From Rhizobium etli 8C-3 (lineage in GTDB: Bacteria > Pseudomonadota > Alphaproteobacteria > Rhizobiales > Rhizobiaceae), in assembly GCF_001908375.1 (NCBI RefSeq), contig NZ_CP017244.1, positions 1,240,001 to 1,304,000 on the forward strand: 64,000 bases of DNA. Direction: 5' to 3'. The notes under the pieces are model-generated. The model had not been told where the DNA came from and ran no database searches. It saw only the letters and a list, made by a program, of their open reading frames with translations. Every line of letters begins with the position of its first letter. The stretch's first letter is position 1. The position numbers and the translations under genes are program-made. Shown here in pieces: positions 1-9,962 of the stretch.

Positions 1-278
1 CTTCGATTGTCTTTCTCGGCATAGCCGGTCCCGTGTTGGCGCAATCCAATATGGGCACGGATTATACCGGGCGCATTGACGGCACTCCTCCTCTTGGCAC
101 CTCGCCGGAGAGCCCAACGACGAATGGTCTCGTCATTCCGCTTGATCCGATAGAAACCGGCAGTGTCGATGTCGTCATACCGCATAACGCCGGCCCGACC
201 GATGTCAGGCGTTGCCCGACGCCAAAACGCGGCGTTGCCGCCAAGACAAGCCGCTATGGCCGGGCGTGCCCGCAATAG
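1..278 (+). CDS. Partial hypothetical exported protein (3' end only)
   Basis: An open frame enters from the left edge and stops at a TAG ending at 278. The first readable residues form a hydrophobic segment ending in a signal-peptidase-like VLA-Q site (about bases 30-45). The gene therefore encodes a small secreted or periplasmic protein whose start lies outside the window; an internal GTG at 33 is unlikely to be the real start because it would cut off most of the signal peptide. The mature part of roughly 80 residues is rich in Pro, Thr and Gly and ends in a basic tail with two Cys. I do not recognise a family and no function is assigned. Confidence 0.5.
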   Translation, partial: SIVFLGIAGPVLAQSNMGTDYTGRIDGTPPLGTSPESPTTNGLVIPLDPIETGSVDVVIPHNAGPTDVRRCPTPKRGVAAKTSRYGRACPQ

Positions 279-378
279 GACAACAGCGGGCGCAGCAAGT
301 CCGCCACGCCAATTTCTATCTCGCCGGCATGAATTTCGTGTTAGGGGAGACCACGAATTTCCGTGAGGCCTTGCCGCA

Positions 379-1059
379 ATGCTACCTTGGATACAGCTCG
401 ATTCCACGATCATCCCCGGGGACGGCGGAGAATTGCGCCTGAAGCGGCGCGGCAGCGAATTCTCCATCATGCTCGGTTCCAACGAGCTGATGAACAGCCG
501 TCTCAGCGGATCCGAAGAAGCGCTTGCCACGCTTTCTTGGGATCGCATCAAAGACCACACACGACCGAAGATCCTCATCGGCGGCCTTGGCATGGGCTTC
601 ACCTTGCGTGCAGCGCTCGCGGTCCTACCTGCGGACGCCGAAGTGGTTGTCGCTGAACTGGTTCCGGCGGTCGTCGCCTGGGCGCGCGGGCCAATGGCGG
701 AGGTTTTTAAGGGATGCCTCGAGGATCCGCGCGTCGTCCTCCATCAAGGCGATGTCGCAGAGGTCATCTGCTCAGTCGAAGCGGGCTTCGACGCAATCCT
801 GCTCGATGTCGACAATGGGCCGGACGGGCTGACCCGCACGTCCAATGATCGGCTTTATGACCTCAACGGCCTGCGAGCGTCGCGCGAAGCGCTGTGCTCT
901 GGCGGCGTTCTTGCAGTTTGGTCGTCCGGCCCCGATCCGAGCTTCAGCCGCAAGCTGCGCGACAGCGGCTTTTTGGTGGATGCGGTCAATACACGCGCCA
1001 ACGGCACGCGCGGAGGAGCGCGCCACGTCATCTGGCTCGCTGTCAAATCGTCTGCCTAG
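379..1059 (+). CDS. Spermidine synthase-like (SpeE fold) methyltransferase
   Basis: The 226-residue protein has a Rossmann-type SAM-binding core: GGLGMGF near residues 68-74, an acidic strand end VVVAELVPAVV near 89-99, and DAILLDVDNGP near 137-147, as in spermidine synthase-like proteins. It is shorter than true SpeE (about 290 residues) and lacks an obvious N-terminal beta domain, so polyamine synthesis is not certain; many rhizobial copies are annotated only as spermidine synthase-like. A GAGG sequence lies about 10 bases before the ATG. Its TAG stop overlaps the TAG of the convergent aldolase gene in a shared CTAG (1056-1059). Confidence 0.8.
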   Translation: MLPWIQLDSTIIPGDGGELRLKRRGSEFSIMLGSNELMNSRLSGSEEALATLSWDRIKDHTRPKILIGGLGMGFTLRAALAVLPADAEVVVAELVPAVVAWARGPMAEVFKGCLEDPRVVLHQGDVAEVICSVEAGFDAILLDVDNGPDGLTRTSNDRLYDLNGLRASREALCSGGVLAVWSSGPDPSFSRKLRDSGFLVDAVNTRANGTRGGARHVIWLAVKSSA

Positions 1060-1856
1060 CGGCCGTCAGCAAACGTCCGGGCAGCGGCGATTGCACTGGC
1101 AGCGCCAGCGCGCATTTGCGTCGTATCTGCGCTCGCAACAACTAGATCGCAACCGAGCTTCAACAGCTCGCCAGCACGCTTTCCATTGCTGCCGAAGGCG
1201 CAGGTGAATTTCTTGTGTGCTCGGCACCGCGCGACAATGTGGGCCAGTTCCTTGTCGATCTCGTCGGTGTCCGGCGCGAGCCTTGCACCGTTCGAAAGGG
1301 CAATTGACAAATCGGAGGGACCGACGAAGACGCCGTCGATGCCTTCGACACCAAGGATGCCATCGATGGCATCAAGTGCTGCGCGCGTCTCCACCATCGC
1401 AATCGTCAGCGTCAGCCGGTTGGCGGTGCGCAGGTATTCGTCTGCCGAGAGCTCCATATGGTTGAGCGCCAGCGTCGGTCCCCAGCTTCGTTCGCCAAGC
1501 GGTGGATACTTGGCAAACCGCACAAGCGCCTTCGCATCGGCGACCGAATTGACCATCGGCGCGATGATGCCGGTGCATCCAGCATCGAGCAGCCGGGAGG
1601 CCGAAGCGAAATCGCCAACCGGGATGCGCGCGAGTGCGGGTTTTCCCGCAGAACGGCACTGCGTAACGGCATTCGATGCTGAAGCCATATCCCACATGCC
1701 GTGCTGCATATCGAGCACGACGGAATCGAAATCTTCCTGCGCCAGATGATGGACGACCATCGGTTCGGGTATACCGATCCAAGCAGAAACCAAGCCAGCA
1801 TGTCCGTCTGCCCTGATCCTGTCCGCGAAGCTTTCGATTGCCGGTCTCTGCGTCAT
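1056..1856 (-). CDS. HpcH/HpaI family aldolase
   Basis: This 266-residue protein belongs to the class II 2-keto-3-deoxy-acid aldolase family (HpcH, RhmA, GarL relatives), metal-dependent TIM barrels that cleave 2-keto-hydroxy acids to pyruvate or a related keto acid plus an aldehyde. Visible signatures are VLDMQHGMWD near residue 45, PALARIPVGD, MVETRAALDAID (metal-binding Glu) and VFVGPSDLS (metal-binding Asp). The start at 1856 is chosen because its ATG overlaps the upstream TGA (ATGA) and GGAG lies 7 bases before it. An upstream in-frame extension is ignored. It is the last gene of the leftward amidase / isomerase / aldolase operon. The substrate is unknown. Confidence 0.88.
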   Translation of the reverse strand: MTQRPAIESFADRIRADGHAGLVSAWIGIPEPMVVHHLAQEDFDSVVLDMQHGMWDMASASNAVTQCRSAGKPALARIPVGDFASASRLLDAGCTGIIAPMVNSVADAKALVRFAKYPPLGERSWGPTLALNHMELSADEYLRTANRLTLTIAMVETRAALDAIDGILGVEGIDGVFVGPSDLSIALSNGARLAPDTDEIDKELAHIVARCRAHKKFTCAFGSNGKRAGELLKLGCDLVVASADTTQMRAGAASAIAAARTFADGR

Positions 1857-2734
1857 GTCGTTCTCCATTCCCCGCTCAGGCGAGCGCCTGTTTGCTGATC
1901 TTGAAATTCCTCGATGAATGTTTTCTGCAACAAGATTCCATCCCACTCGTCCGGGAAAAACGGTGAATCGTAGATCAGCGTGAACGGTCCGACGTAACCG
2001 GCAGCGTCGCAAGCCTCAAGGCACATGAGGTAGTCAGCACCATCCAGACCGGCGGCATTGTAATCTGCCTTCGCATGACAAAGCTCCGCACGGCACATGA
2101 TATCGGCAAGATCTGCGTATTTTTCGGGCGCAGTCCAGTTGCCAAGGTCGCCATTGAGGCCGACCGTGCCCTCAAGCCCGTCCAGCAGCCAGTTCATCTG
2201 CCGAGGCGAAGGCAGAAGGTCGAACCAGTTTTCGACGACGATGCGCACCCCACTGCCATCGGCTTCCTTCGCCAGCTGCCTCAGATGCCTCAAAGCCCGG
2301 CTGAGATTTTCTTCCGTTGGCTGCTGCTTGCCCGCAATTACGCGCAAGTTCTGCGCTCCCGCCACGACCGCCCTTTCGATCCAGCCGGACATCCACGCTG
2401 CGTCGCGTTTGGCGTGATCAGGGTGACTGGGGTCGCCATCCTCAAGCAGGAGGGTCTGAAACAGCACGCCCGATGCCTTCATCGCACCGCGAAGGTCTGA
2501 GAGATAACCGGCCTCAAGGCTCGGCAGATGAAAGGAGCAGACCTCAAGCCGGTGAATGCCACGCTCGGCAAGCTGCTGCGGCAACCCGACCAGCGAGGCC
2601 GCACCCGGGCCGTAAGGTTCCTTGCGCGCCGCATTTCTTTCCTGATCAGGACTATAGGGATAAATCGGTCCAAGGAGGCGATGCAACGACCATGTGGAAA
2701 CTGCAAAACGGCCGTTCGGCAAAGCCTGTGCCAT
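1853..2734 (-). CDS. Sugar phosphate isomerase/epimerase-like TIM-barrel protein
   Basis: The 293-residue protein looks like the AP-endonuclease-2 / xylose-isomerase-like TIM barrel group. Motifs include VSTWSLHR near the N terminus, LEVCSFHLPS, VRIVVENWFD (metal-ligand Glu region), GLNGDLGNW and ELCHAKADY, the usual strand-end Glu, Asp and His positions of this fold. The start at 2734 has AGGAGG six bases upstream; an ATG directly before it (2737) and one at 2770 are alternatives. The stop overlaps the aldolase start by four bases, so the two are translationally coupled. The reaction (keto-sugar epimerisation or isomerisation) is inferred from family only. Confidence 0.82.
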   Translation of the reverse strand: MAQALPNGRFAVSTWSLHRLLGPIYPYSPDQERNAARKEPYGPGAASLVGLPQQLAERGIHRLEVCSFHLPSLEAGYLSDLRGAMKASGVLFQTLLLEDGDPSHPDHAKRDAAWMSGWIERAVVAGAQNLRVIAGKQQPTEENLSRALRHLRQLAKEADGSGVRIVVENWFDLLPSPRQMNWLLDGLEGTVGLNGDLGNWTAPEKYADLADIMCRAELCHAKADYNAAGLDGADYLMCLEACDAAGYVGPFTLIYDSPFFPDEWDGILLQKTFIEEFQDQQTGARLSGEWRTT

Positions 2735-2782
2735 CATCGCCCTCCTCGTCTGTTCCATCCTAGCCATCAAAGGCTCGGCCCT

Positions 2783-4153
2783 TCAAACGAAATCGCCGCG
2801 AATGACGGCTTCCGCGGAAAGTGCGGCGCCAAGCAGCACGTCATCGCCATTGGCCGGCGCCGACAATAGGAAGCCGACCGGCATTCCGGCATCGCCGGCT
2901 CCACATGGGATCGACACGCCGCACCAATCGAGAAAATTGCCGAGCGCCGTGTTTCGCAGTGTCTTGGCATTCGTCGCAAAGAAGAGATCGTCATCCATCT
3001 CCAGAGGCGCGATCGGCGGCGCCACGTGGGCGACGGACGGGAATGCAAGCAGCCGGTCGCCGATCAATTGCTGGCATTCGGCGATGAGCCGGTCTCGAAG
3101 CTCGAGGATTGCAATATAGTCCGGCATTCCTGTCTTTTCGCCGAGACGCGTGCGCATGACAACGCGACGATCCATGCCCGCAGCCTCCGGTCCTGCCAGG
3201 CGCTCTCGATGCAGTGCGAAAGCTTCGGCGGTCACCAGCGCGCCGTAACGGGTCATCGATGTCAGGATCTGGTCGAAAGCGGGCATCGCCGCGCGGCTGA
3301 TGATCGCCCCGGTTCTTGCCAGCCGTTCCACCGCCGCGTCGAAGGCAGCCGCAACGCCGGGCTCGACGTCGTCGAAGACCACGTTTTCGGGAATGGCAAT
3401 CTCAATGCCCTTCAGCGGACGGGCACGTACCTCCGATGAGGTTCGACCGCGCATCGCGGCATCGATCCACACGGCATCCTTTACCGTTCGGCACAGCGGA
3501 CCGAGCGAATCCAGGCTCTTTGCAAGCGGAAAGACGCCATCCATGCAATATCGGCGGCGCGATCCCTTAAAGCCTACCACCCCGTTGAGCGCGGCGGGGA
3601 TACGGACCGACCCGCCCGTATCGGTTCCCATCGCCACCGGTACGAGGCCGGCGCCGACAGCCACAGCTGCCCCTGAAGATGAGCCCCCCGGGATACGCGG
3701 CACATCGATGCCGTGCGGGTTATGCGGCGTACCATAATGCGGATTGATGCCGAGGCCCGAAAAGGCGAATTCGCTCATATTCGTTCGCCCCACAGTAATC
3801 ATTCCGGCCCGCTTGAGCGCCATAACGATCGCTGCATCACTTGCCGCTGGCATAGTGCTCGCCAGAACTTTCGATCCGGCCGTCGTTGCAAGGCCCTCGA
3901 TGTCGAAGAGATCCTTCCATGCGATCGGAATACCGTCCAGAGCGCCCAGCGAGCAACCCTTGCGGATGCGAAGCGAGGAAGCTTTGGCCTCGTCAATGGC
4001 CCGTTCCTTCAGAAGCACCGTGAAGACCGCCTTGTCGGAATGGCCTTCGATATTCTCAAAGATCGACCGCACGACCTCGACTGGATCAGCAGCGCCGCTC
4101 TGAATGAGGACCGACAGTTGCGCGACAGTCATCGCGCCGAATGGCTTGGTCAT
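2783..4153 (-). CDS. Amidase signature family enzyme
   Basis: The 456-residue protein has the full amidase signature: LDGIPIAWKD with catalytic Lys80, the PGGSSSG loop with the cis-Ser near 158, and GTDTGGSVRIPA with nucleophile Ser182. This Ser-cisSer-Lys triad hydrolyses amides; members include GatA, AtzF and many catabolic amidases. The length is normal for a stand-alone catabolic amidase. No GatB or GatC neighbours are present, so a role in tRNA amidation is unlikely. It begins the leftward operon, 48 bases before the TIM-barrel gene. No clear Shine-Dalgarno precedes the ATG. The context suggests release of an acid that the downstream isomerase and aldolase break down. Confidence 0.9.
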   Translation of the reverse strand: MTKPFGAMTVAQLSVLIQSGAADPVEVVRSIFENIEGHSDKAVFTVLLKERAIDEAKASSLRIRKGCSLGALDGIPIAWKDLFDIEGLATTAGSKVLASTMPAASDAAIVMALKRAGMITVGRTNMSEFAFSGLGINPHYGTPHNPHGIDVPRIPGGSSSGAAVAVGAGLVPVAMGTDTGGSVRIPAALNGVVGFKGSRRRYCMDGVFPLAKSLDSLGPLCRTVKDAVWIDAAMRGRTSSEVRARPLKGIEIAIPENVVFDDVEPGVAAAFDAAVERLARTGAIISRAAMPAFDQILTSMTRYGALVTAEAFALHRERLAGPEAAGMDRRVVMRTRLGEKTGMPDYIAILELRDRLIAECQQLIGDRLLAFPSVAHVAPPIAPLEMDDDLFFATNAKTLRNTALGNFLDWCGVSIPCGAGDAGMPVGFLLSAPANGDDVLLGAALSAEAVIRGDFV

Positions 4154-4381
4154 GGGAGAAATCCGTAACGGTATCGTTTTCCTTGACCTATCGCGGATCG
4201 TCGCTGCCGACCAGCCTGTTTACCGTGGTATCCCCGATTGGTCCGATTTTCTGAACACTGAGTTTGCAGATCGGCTCTTCAACTCTGCCACATGCAAGAC
4301 CACATGCACCCGACATGCGGACCCCCAACGGGCATCATATTTTGACCGCCCGGTCCCGCTGTGCCGCAGGAGTAATAAAAA

Positions 4382-4696
4382 ATGACACGCCATGATATTT
4401 TGAACCCGCGCCACAACACTATGGTGGCACATCACCCGACAAACGCACAAGCCACCAGCGAGGGCGAGCGCGATTATGTTGAGCACCTCAACGCACAGAA
4501 GCTCTCTCTGGGAGAACGGCTGCTTGTGGTAGGGGCTTTGGTCCTTCTCGGTATTGCCGGATTGACCGGGCACCTTAATTCTTCGGTATCGCCTGAGGTC
4601 ACTGGCGCAATTGCTGCGCCCGCGACACCCGCGTCATCTCATGGCAGCCTGGATTCTTGCCGGGAATACAGCCCTTACGCAGAGAAGAGGTGCTGA
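4382..4696 (+). CDS. Small hypothetical single-pass membrane protein
   Basis: The predicted 104-residue protein has a polar N-terminal half, one hydrophobic stretch (LLVVGALVLLGIAGLTG, about residues 46-62) and an Ala/Pro/Ser-rich tail. An AGGAG lies nine bases before the ATG, which supports real translation. No family is recognised. It stands alone between the divergent amidase operon and the DUF1810 gene. It could be a spurious frame, but the ribosome site and membrane segment argue for a gene. Confidence 0.5.
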   Translation: MTRHDILNPRHNTMVAHHPTNAQATSEGERDYVEHLNAQKLSLGERLLVVGALVLLGIAGLTGHLNSSVSPEVTGAIAAPATPASSHGSLDSCREYSPYAEKRC

Positions 4697-4765
4697 CTTC
4701 GGATCGCTGCGGTCCACTCTTGGAAGTCAGCCGCCCTCGATGTGTCGCACCAGAAGGAAAAAACC

Positions 4766-5203
4766 ATGGCCGGTCACGTCGAATACAATCTCGGGCGGTT
4801 TATCGCTGCACAGAACGGGATATATGACCAGGCGCTGCGGGAGCTTAGCGCCGGGCGCAAACGCTCGCACTGGATGTGGTTCATCTTCCCGCAGGCTGCC
4901 GGGCTGGGCTCATCGGCGATGGCCGAGAAATACGCGATCCGCTCGGCAGAGGAAGCTGCCGCCTATCTGAGCGACCCAATACTGGGCGGGCGACTTCTTC
5001 GCTGCGTCCAAGCGATCCTTTCAGTGGAAGGACGCACGGCCCACGACATTCTCGGATCCCCGGATGATCTCAAACTTCGCTCCTCACTGACGCTTTTTGC
5101 AGCCGTCAGCGAGCAAGGCTCGTTGTTCCACGAAGCAATCGATCGGTTCTACGGGGGGAAATTCGACGAGCGGACGATGAAAATCCTCAACGCCGCGACT
5201 TAA
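4766..5203 (+). CDS. DUF1810 family protein
   Basis: The 145-residue protein matches the DUF1810 pattern: YNLGRFIAAQNGIYDQALREL at the N terminus, the strongly conserved KRSHWMWFIFPQ near residues 32-43, and a helical C-terminal half ending with FHEAIDRFYGGKFDERT. No biochemical role is established for the family. AAGGA sits eight bases before the ATG at 4766; an ATG 24 bases upstream is less likely. The TAA stop overlaps the TAA of the convergent small gene in a shared TTAA (5200-5203). Confidence 0.85.
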   Translation: MAGHVEYNLGRFIAAQNGIYDQALRELSAGRKRSHWMWFIFPQAAGLGSSAMAEKYAIRSAEEAAAYLSDPILGGRLLRCVQAILSVEGRTAHDILGSPDDLKLRSSLTLFAAVSEQGSLFHEAIDRFYGGKFDERTMKILNAAT

Positions 5204-5388
5204 CGACCGGGAGACTGTTCCATCGCTGCAATCTCTTCTGAGATTTCATTGAGGCGCTCGCGCAGATCGGATTGCGTGCCATCTTCGAGTTCTTCATCGC
5301 CAAAGCAATTGCGCGCATCGTGAAGCTCGAGTTTCGATTCCAATTCGGCGCGCTTGGCATACAGACGATGGAGATAGGTGTAGTTCAT
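5200..5388 (-). CDS. Small coiled-coil hypothetical protein
   Basis: This 62-residue, highly charged protein starts MNYTYLHRLYAKRAELES and contains heptad-like Leu/Glu/Arg spacing throughout, so a short helical coiled coil is likely. GGAGGT lies about ten bases before the ATG, a strong start that decides against the longer upstream reading frame. It is convergent with the DUF1810 gene and downstream of, and co-oriented with, the TetR gene (82 bases away). The function is unknown. Confidence 0.6.
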   Translation of the reverse strand: MNYTYLHRLYAKRAELESKLELHDARNCFGDEELEDGTQSDLRERLNEISEEIAAMEQSPGR

Positions 5389-5470
5389 ATCTCTACCACC
5401 TCCGATATTGCCTTCCTCATCAAGTTCAAAAACGATCTCGAAGATGGAAGGTTCCGATGCCTTTGAAGGC

Positions 5471-6094
5471 TCAGCCGAGAGATGCAATTGCCGCACTGCA
5501 GGCTTTTGAGAAATGGCTGCAGCAACCGTCGCTGCCCATCGCCTGCCGGGTGACGCGGGCGCCTTCCAGAAGAAGTGTGAGAGTGTCAGCAAGAAGTTGA
5601 GGCTCCCGAGCCCCGGCGGCGGAACAGAGTTCTTCAAGGCGTTGACGCTGCTGTGCCTTATGGCGCTCGATCACGTCATGGGCAGGGTGTCCCTCACCCT
5701 TCAGTTCGATCGCCGCGTTGGCAAGATCGCAACCGGCCGGCTCCCCGTTGAGACACTCGGCTCGCCCCTGAACCCAGGCGTCGAGCTGGGCGCGCGGGTT
5801 GCCGGGATGCATCGCCTCGAGTTCACGCCATATTGCCTCGGCCTTTTCGCAGGCGCGACGCAGCGTCTCGCAAACGAGCTCGTCCTTCGAGCCGAAATGC
5901 CGGTAAAGCGTCATCTTGTTGGTGAGCGCCGCATCTGCAATCGCATCGACGCCAATGCCGCGTATGCCATGTTCGCGGAAAAGCTCGGAAGCCGTCGAGA
6001 CGATGCGTTCCCTCGGGGGGATTTTCTCGTTTGTCAGCACGCTTGGGATTTCATGCGAAGTTTCGGATTTTTTTACGGACGAAGTCCTTGACAT
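5471..6094 (-). CDS. TetR family transcriptional regulator
   Basis: The 207-residue protein carries a TetR N-terminal helix-turn-helix: RERIVSTASELFREHGIRGIGVDAIADAA followed by MTLYRHFGSKDELV, the canonical YxHFxxK recognition end, near residues 28-75. The C-terminal ligand domain is divergent and contains several Cys. There is no strong ribosome site before the ATG at 6094, and palindromic operator-like DNA lies directly upstream, which suggests autoregulation. The adjacent divergent gene at 6223 is a candidate target. Confidence 0.88.
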   Translation of the reverse strand: MSRTSSVKKSETSHEIPSVLTNEKIPPRERIVSTASELFREHGIRGIGVDAIADAALTNKMTLYRHFGSKDELVCETLRRACEKAEAIWRELEAMHPGNPRAQLDAWVQGRAECLNGEPAGCDLANAAIELKGEGHPAHDVIERHKAQQRQRLEELCSAAGAREPQLLADTLTLLLEGARVTRQAMGSDGCCSHFSKACSAAIASLG

Positions 6095-6098
6095 AGAT

Positions 6099-6138
6099 GT
6101 GACCGATCGGTAACAAATGCATTGTTACTTACCGGTAA
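6099..6138. promoter_or_regulatory. Candidate TetR operators (two palindromes)
   Basis: Two palindromes lie between the tetR start (6094) and the divergent gene at 6223. The first is a 16-base near-palindrome at 6099-6114 centred on ACCGATCGGT; its outer half-sites GTGACCGA and GTTACCGA differ at one base. The second is the perfect TTACCGGTAA at 6129-6138. Both contain the shared ACCG/CGGT core. Position and symmetry fit binding by the neighbouring TetR protein; this is inference. Confidence 0.5.
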
Positions 6139-6222
6139 CACCGCTTATTGCACAAGTCAATGCCGAGAGGGCTGGCGGCGTCAGCGGAACACGGGCGACT
6201 GCCCACGAAAGGAGGACGAACC

Positions 6223-6441
6223 ATGAGAAAGACCAGTGACCTCACGATATCCGAAGCCCTTCGCGACCCGCTGATTGCCATGGTGATGCGCGCCGATGGC
6301 GTGAAGCTTGACGATTTCAAGCAACTCCTTGAAACGGCAGCCCGCAAACGCCAACCGAATGCCTCCAAGGTGGGTGGCTTCGTTAATGCGATTGCCAATC
6401 GCGCCGGCGTGAACCCGCCGACGGTTTCCTGCTTCTGCTGA
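6223..6441 (+). CDS. Small hypothetical protein divergent from tetR
   Basis: The 72-residue protein begins MRKTSDLTISEALRDPLIA and ends in a short Cys-containing tail (PPTVSCFC). AAAGGAGG about seven bases before the ATG is a very strong ribosome site and fixes this start over an upstream in-frame ATG. The body is mostly predicted helix with basic residues. It is followed by a good intrinsic-terminator-like hairpin, so it probably forms a one-gene transcript. No known family is recognised; control by the divergent TetR protein is likely. Confidence 0.6.
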   Translation: MRKTSDLTISEALRDPLIAMVMRADGVKLDDFKQLLETAARKRQPNASKVGGFVNAIANRAGVNPPTVSCFC

Positions 6442-6472
6442 CTTCCCGGGGACCTTCCCTGCCCCGTGCGAG

Positions 6473-6510
6473 AGCTGCCGTCTTCCCCCAACGGCAGCTT
6501 TCGCTGTATT
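6473..6510 (+). terminator. Intrinsic terminator-like hairpin after the small gene
   Basis: A perfect nine-base stem, AGCTGCCGT (6473-6481) and ACGGCAGCT (6491-6499), encloses a nine-base loop and is followed by TTTCGC and another T-rich run. It lies 31 bases after the stop of the 72-residue gene. Confidence 0.6.
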
Positions 6511-6785
6511 TGCGCCACGGTGGAAACGGCAAGTGATTGCGTCCAGATTTTCCCGGATGCCACCACCCGTGGGCCGATCCAGGTGAACTGGGCCACTGCA
6601 TTGAGGCGGGCGATACCGCTACAGATACGCGGCGCGCCGCTACTGATGCTCGACATTGATATGTCGGTTCTCCTCAGCGCTGGACGGTCGCCATCTGAAC
6701 GCATCATGCGACGTCGGGACCGAAAGGGCCCTTGCACGGGCCTTGGCAATGATTGCCGCAAAGCACCTGTATTTCGAAATCTCGC
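6511..6785. other. Intergenic stretch with no supported gene
   Basis: Apart from the hairpin at 6473-6499, the roughly 340 bases between the small gene and the ABC ATPase gene hold only unsupported reading frames on both strands. None has a ribosome site or a recognisable domain. It may be decayed sequence. Confidence 0.4.
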
Positions 6786-8621
<1,836 letters not shown>

Positions 8622-8657
8622 GTACCGTTCCTCCTGGATTGCCAAATGCCGAAAAGA

Positions 8658-9854
8658 TCAATCCGGCCAGCGCAACACAGCGTCGAACCGGCGCTTGCCG
8701 CGGTTTTCGACTGGCGATGCTATGATTTCGTTGGAGGCGCGCGCCTTGTCCAGTTCTTCGGCCAAGCGGTTTGCAACGATCCTTTCCTGACCCGGGTGCA
8801 GGTTACAGGGGTCGAGATAGAAATACTGATGCTCGACTTCGTGGTCCCGGACGATTATCGGCGGCGTCCCGCCCGCCAGCGCGTCGGCCAAATCCCAGGC
8901 GGTAATATGTGCTTCCTCCGGTTTGAGGATAACGCGCAGACGATCAAGCGGATTTTTGGTCGGATCGGGTTCGATCAGAGCGGTTACGCCGGGGCGGTCG
9001 TCCAGCATCTGTTTCCACAAATTGAGGTAGCCCGTTTCGCGCTCGCGAATACCGGTGTGGTCACGCTTTTCCCAGGCCTCCAAGGCTGCCATGGCGCCGA
9101 AAATGCTTTCCTTGCCGACCTTCATGCCACGGCCGATGCCCATGTTCTGCAGGAAGGCGTTGCGCACTAGTTCCTTTGTGCCGGCGACGATGCCGCAGGT
9201 CGGACCGCCGAGGAATTTATGACCGGAATAGAGCGCGATGTCTGCGCCTTGCTCCAGGAAAACACGCAGGTCGTACTCAGACGCTGCATCGACGATGACC
9301 GGCACGCCCTTGGCGTGGGCGATCTCGACGAACTCCTTAAGGTTCAAAAGACCATAATCGACGACGTGATGCGACACGACGTAGACGGCTGCGGCCGTTC
9401 TTTCGGTGATTGCATTTTCCATGTGAAAATGATGGGTGGATGTTGCCTGACCGATCAGCACGGGCTTAGCACCAGCTAGGCGGATCGCCTGATCGACGGG
9501 TGCGCCATAGCTCACAACATGGCCCATCTGCACCAGAACTTCGTTCTTTTCCGGCGTCACATCCGGCAGTTTCTCGATCGCCAGCAGGTTGTTGCCGGTG
9601 ATGGCACCTGCGACGGCCAGGGAAATGCCCGCAGAGCACGATGCCGTCACGAAACCGGCTTCGGCACCCGTCAGTCGGGCAATGGCGGCGCTCGCCTTGC
9701 GCTGCAGATCGTTGATTTCGACAAATTGCGGCAGGATCGACGACATGGCCGCGATTGCCTCGGGGACGACGATCGATGCGCCGAGGCTGGTCATTGTGCC
9801 GGAAACGTTGATGACCGGACGAAGGCCGATCGACGCGCAAATGTCATCAGACAT
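8658..9854 (-). CDS. SelA-like PLP-dependent enzyme (DgaE / SelA superfamily)
   Basis: The 398-residue protein is a fold-type-I PLP enzyme of the SelA-like group. The likely PLP lysine is Lys213 in [10 protein letters not shown], preceded by [12 protein letters not shown] with the ring-stacking Asp. Relatives include D-glucosaminate-6-phosphate ammonia-lyase DgaE and SelA-like proteins found next to cog3964 amidohydrolases. It is not selenocysteine synthase by context, since no selB or tRNA-Sec is seen. GGAG lies six bases before the ATG. It shares a transcription unit with the ABC ATPase. I infer ammonia-lyase or racemase-like chemistry on the product of the amidohydrolase at 11340. Confidence 0.8.
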   Translation of the reverse strand: MSDDICASIGLRPVINVSGTMTSLGASIVVPEAIAAMSSILPQFVEINDLQRKASAAIARLTGAEAGFVTASCSAGISLAVAGAITGNNLLAIEKLPDVTPEKNEVLVQMGHVVSYGAPVDQAIRLAGAKPVLIGQATSTHHFHMENAITERTAAAVYVVSHHVVDYGLLNLKEFVEIAHAKGVPVIVDAASEYDLRVFLEQGADIALYSGHKFLGGPTCGIVAGTKELVRNAFLQNMGIGRGMKVGKESIFGAMAALEAWEKRDHTGIRERETGYLNLWKQMLDDRPGVTALIEPDPTKNPLDRLRVILKPEEAHITAWDLADALAGGTPPIIVRDHEVEHQYFYLDPCNLHPGQERIVANRLAEELDKARASNEIIASPVENRGKRRFDAVLRWPD

Positions 9855-9962
9855 GTGTATCTCCAGATTGAATGGCCATATGGCGAGTGTTGCAGCTTGT
9901 ATCCTCGACGGCTATCCCATAGTAATGTAATAGACTCATGGCCCCATACGAGGAGCGTGGAA
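9855..9962. promoter_or_regulatory. Divergent intergenic region between the SelA-like gene and iclR
   Basis: This 108-base region separates two divergent starts and must hold both promoters. It contains the perfect palindrome GCCATATGGC at 9875-9884, a candidate binding site for the adjacent IclR protein. The promoter boxes are not convincing by eye. Confidence 0.3.

Noticed and set aside
5389..5637. Longer version of the small coiled-coil gene starting at 5637
   Set aside because: The extra part is antisense-like sequence overlapping the tetR gene, while GGAGGT supports the ATG at 5388.
8658..9854. L-seryl-tRNA(Sec) selenium transferase
   Set aside because: The fold is SelA-like but selB, tRNA-Sec and selenoprotein genes are not seen, and the neighbours are catabolic.
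9519..9962. Long upstream extension of the iclR reading frame into the SelA-like gene
   Set aside because: It is antisense to a well-supported PLP enzyme gene, and a ribosome site at 9951-9955 points to a start at 9963.
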